Assembly (NCBI RefSeq): GCF_013030265.1
Contig: NZ_WPZQ01000003.1
Span: 248,001 to 312,000, forward strand
Length of the DNA stretch: 64,000 nucleotides
Source: Ruegeria arenilitoris
GTDB lineage: Bacteria; Pseudomonadota; Alphaproteobacteria; Rhodobacterales; Rhodobacteraceae
Direction: 5' to 3'
A program made the translations under genes and the position numbers. This document shows, one piece after another, positions 61,993-64,000 of this stretch; within the stretch, counting starts at the first letter, position 1, and each line of letters begins with the position of its first letter. The notes under the pieces were generated by a model. The model was not told where the DNA came from. It made no database searches and saw only the letters and a list, made by a program, of their open reading frames with translations.

Positions 61993-62850
61993 TCATCCTT
62001 TTCCCAGCTTCAGCGCCTTTTGATAGATCGGTCTGCGCGGGAGGTTGTACATCTCTGAAATAAGATCGGCAGCGTCCCGAACCGAATGTGTCTCCAAGGC
62101 TTTGATCAAAGCCTCTTCTACGTCGGATTCCTTAACAGATTGCGAATGAGAGCGATCAACAAGCAGGACTATTTCACCTTTGACGGTTTTGGACTGATAC
62201 TCCTCAGCCAATTCCCCAAGTGTCCCACGGCGCACTTCCTCGAATTTCTTGGTCAGCTCGCGGCACAAAGCAGCCTGACGATCTGATCCCAACACGTCGG
62301 CAAGATCCGCCAGGCTGCTGGAGATGCGTTTTGGAGATTCGTAGAACACCAGCGTTCCCGGAATGTCGCGTAGCATTTCGATTCTCGTCCGCCGCGCACC
62401 TGACGCATTGGGCAGGAACCCAGCAAAAAAGAACGCGTCTGTAGGCAACCCTGCCAGTGTCAGCGCAGCCAGAGCGGCAGAGGGCCCGGGCGCACATGTC
62501 ACCGCATGACCCGCTTCGGCGGCCTGGCGGCCAAGATCATAGCCTGGATCGGCAATAAGTGGCATGCCCGCCTCGGAGGCGTAGGCAACTGATTTTCCCT
62601 GCTCAAGCGCTTCGAGGATTTTGCCACGCGCACCCGCTCCGCTGTGATCGTGATAGGCAAGAATACGACGCCCATCCAGCGGAACACCGTGTATTTCCAT
62701 CAACCTGCGCAAGCTGCGTGTATCCTCGGCCGCAATGACATCAGCCGACGCCAGTACATCCAATGCCCTGAGCGTGATGTCACGCGCCGTTCCGATCGGA
62801 GTGGCAACAAAGTACAGGCCAGCAGCCAATCTGATCTTTTGGAAATTCAA
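61993..62850 (-). CDS. rsmI: 16S rRNA (cytidine(1402)-2'-O)-methyltransferase
   Basis: A 285-residue SAM enzyme methylating the 2'-OH of C1402 in the ribosomal P site. It shows LYFVATPIGTARDITLRALDVL, AEDTRSLRRL, DAGxP-like (SEAGMPLIADPGYDLG), GPSAALAALTLAGLPTDAFFFAGFLP and FYESPKRI. TTG start with GAGGG upstream. It heads the rsmI-yraN-gshB operon and diverges from the LpoA-like gene. Confidence 0.95.
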   Translation of the reverse strand: MNFQKIRLAAGLYFVATPIGTARDITLRALDVLASADVIAAEDTRSLRRLMEIHGVPLDGRRILAYHDHSGAGARGKILEALEQGKSVAYASEAGMPLIADPGYDLGRQAAEAGHAVTCAPGPSAALAALTLAGLPTDAFFFAGFLPNASGARRTRIEMLRDIPGTLVFYESPKRISSSLADLADVLGSDRQAALCRELTKKFEEVRRGTLGELAEEYQSKTVKGEIVLLVDRSHSQSVKESDVEEALIKALETHSVRDAADLISEMYNLPRRPIYQKALKLGKG

Positions 62851-62938
62851 AGCTGGACCCTCGCAGCATGACGTTTATTATCGCGGCTCAACAGAATAGC
62901 AGCATTCTAAGCCGCTGGATCAGGGAGTTTTCATTTAG

Positions 62939-64000
62939 ATGTTTACCGTTTGCAAGCCCGTACGCAAGCTGGCGAAATCCGCCGCTGTATTCGCTACCGC
63001 GGCGTTTCTGGCCGCATGTGAGCCGGGGGCAATCGGCGGCGGCCCGTCGATCAATACCTCCAAACCTGTTCCGGTCGCATTGCTGGTACCGAAAGGGTCG
63101 GCGCAGTCGGGTGATGCAGCGCTGGCACAAAGCCTTGAAAACGCAGCCCGGCTAGCGATGGCAGATCTGAAGAACGTACAGATCGACCTGCGGGTCTATG
63201 ACACTGCTGGCAATGCGAGTACCGCATCGGCAGTTGCACAGCAGGCGGTATCCGACGGGGCCAAGATCATCATCGGGCCGGTATATGCACAGGCTGCAAA
63301 CGCCGCCGGACTTGCCGTTCTGAACAACAAAGTCAACGTTCTGTCCTTTTCGAACAATACCAGCATTGCAGGCGGCAATGTCTTTGTCCTTGGGCCCACA
63401 TTCGATAACACCGCCAGCCGTCTGGTGAACTTTGCCGGCAGCCGAGGCAAGACCGGAATGGTCATCGTCCACAGCAACGACGCTGCCGGTCAGTTGGGAC
63501 AGTCGGCCATTTCAACTGCCTTGAGCAGCAGCCGCGTCAACAATGCAGGTACCGTCGGATATGATCGTTCACAGCAAGGCGTCATCAACTCGGTGCCCAC
63601 CATCAAGGCAACGGTTGATTCTTCGGGCGCGGATTCGATTTTCCTGACGGCGACGACTGCTGGTGCTCTGCCTCTGTTTACCCAATTGCTTCCAGAATCC
63701 GGTGTATCGCCCGCGACAACACAATTCATCGGCCTGACCCGCTGGGATATCCCGCCCCAAACGCTGGAACTGCCCGGAGTTCAGGGTGGCTGGTTTGCCC
63801 TGCCCGACCCGGCAAAGGCACAAGCTTACAGGCAGCGCTATAACGCCACCTACGGTACTGCGCCGCATCCAATCAGCGGCCTTGCCTATGACGGAATTGC
63901 TGCAATCGGCGCATTGGTCAGCCAGGGCAAATCTGACGCTTTGACAGCCTCGGCCTTGACACAGAATGCTGGTTTCCAAGGCGTCGGCGGCATCTTCCGC
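62939..64000 (+). CDS. penicillin-binding protein activator LpoA-like lipoprotein, 3' end beyond the window
   Basis: At least 354 residues, running off the right edge. Lipoprotein signal MFTVCKPVRKLAKSAAVFATAAFLAAC with lipobox LAAC (Cys27), then a periplasmic-binding-protein type 1 fold: VPVALLVPKGSAQSGDAALAQSLENAARLAMADL, IIIGPVYAQAANAAGLAV, GMVIVHSNDAAGQ and PISGLAYDGIAAIGALVS. This is the LpoA C-domain type, found in outer-membrane activators of penicillin-binding protein 1a. GGGAG lies about 11 nt upstream of the ATG. Divergence from rsmI matches the common lpoA-rsmI-yraN order. Confidence 0.92.
   Translation, partial: MFTVCKPVRKLAKSAAVFATAAFLAACEPGAIGGGPSINTSKPVPVALLVPKGSAQSGDAALAQSLENAARLAMADLKNVQIDLRVYDTAGNASTASAVAQQAVSDGAKIIIGPVYAQAANAAGLAVLNNKVNVLSFSNNTSIAGGNVFVLGPTFDNTASRLVNFAGSRGKTGMVIVHSNDAAGQLGQSAISTALSSSRVNNAGTVGYDRSQQGVINSVPTIKATVDSSGADSIFLTATTAGALPLFTQLLPESGVSPATTQFIGLTRWDIPPQTLELPGVQGGWFALPDPAKAQAYRQRYNATYGTAPHPISGLAYDGIAAIGALVSQGKSDALTASALTQNAGFQGVGGIFR

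Overview
The window is chromosomal DNA of an alphaproteobacterium, most likely a marine Roseobacter-group member of the Rhodobacterales close to Ruegeria. This is inferred from gene content: a class I (archaeal-type) lysyl-tRNA synthetase, the short 441-residue GltX, an RpoH2-like sigma factor followed by chaN-coaBC-dut-moeB, and a DMSP-lyase-like dddW gene with a divergent LysR regulator beside lysS. Genes are dense, mostly GC-rich, with GAGG-type ribosome sites and some GTG or TTG starts. I saw no rRNA, tRNA, CRISPR array, insertion sequence or complete prophage.

Layout. 0-5 kb: an SRPBCC protein, uvrB, then a small accessory patch (AT-rich DUF3800 gene, divergent ORF6N-domain gene with a striking palindrome at its start) and a YjbR-like protein. 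5-8.7 kb: short monocistronic genes (excalibur-domain protein, FMN reductase, HugZ-like protein, universal stress protein, ABM protein, exported protein). 8.7-18.3 kb: a parallel beta-helix protein, a DUF4864 protein, lysS, the LysR/dddW pair, a TerB-like protein, and a dacB-nadD-MOSC run. 18.4-22 kb: ettA, an AT-rich orphan membrane gene, an unexplained stretch of about 390 bp and a DUF1353 lipoprotein. 22-30.3 kb: cold shock gene, L,D-transpeptidase, SRAP-family protein, a divergent arylesterase/ABC-FtsX unit, nsrR-like regulator, GGCT protein and gltX. 30.3-38 kb: DUF1801, MBL hydrolase, FAD oxidoreductase, nadE, an 18-repeat MORN protein and a short-chain dehydrogenase. 38-42.3 kb: leuA with a probable leader peptide, DUF2141, a sterol-desaturase-like gene and rlmJ. 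42.4-48 kb: the rod-shape operon mreB-mreC-mreD-mrdA-rodA. 48-52.4 kb: ghrA-like gene, M3 peptidase, PLP-dependent trans-sulfuration enzyme. 52.4-57 kb: minus-strand operon rpoH-chaN-coaBC-dut-moeB. 57-64 kb: cobU and a CobC-like phosphatase, a GST with a Cys-rich tail, comM/yifB, the rsmI-yraN-gshB operon and a divergent LpoA-like lipoprotein cut by the window end.

Most of the window is housekeeping: DNA repair, aminoacylation, NAD and CoA synthesis, peptidoglycan growth, glutathione, leucine. Accessory interest lies in DMSP cleavage (dddW), the ORF6N/DUF3800 patch and two orphan AT-rich genes. The strongest unexplained signals are regulatory. They are a 31-bp palindrome abutting the ORF6N start and echoed inside its own coding sequence; hairpins that enclose translation starts (the DUF4864 gene, and the orphan gene after ettA); a leucine/isoleucine-rich mini-ORF with competing stems before leuA; and a membrane-anchored MoeB frame with a well-placed internal start.
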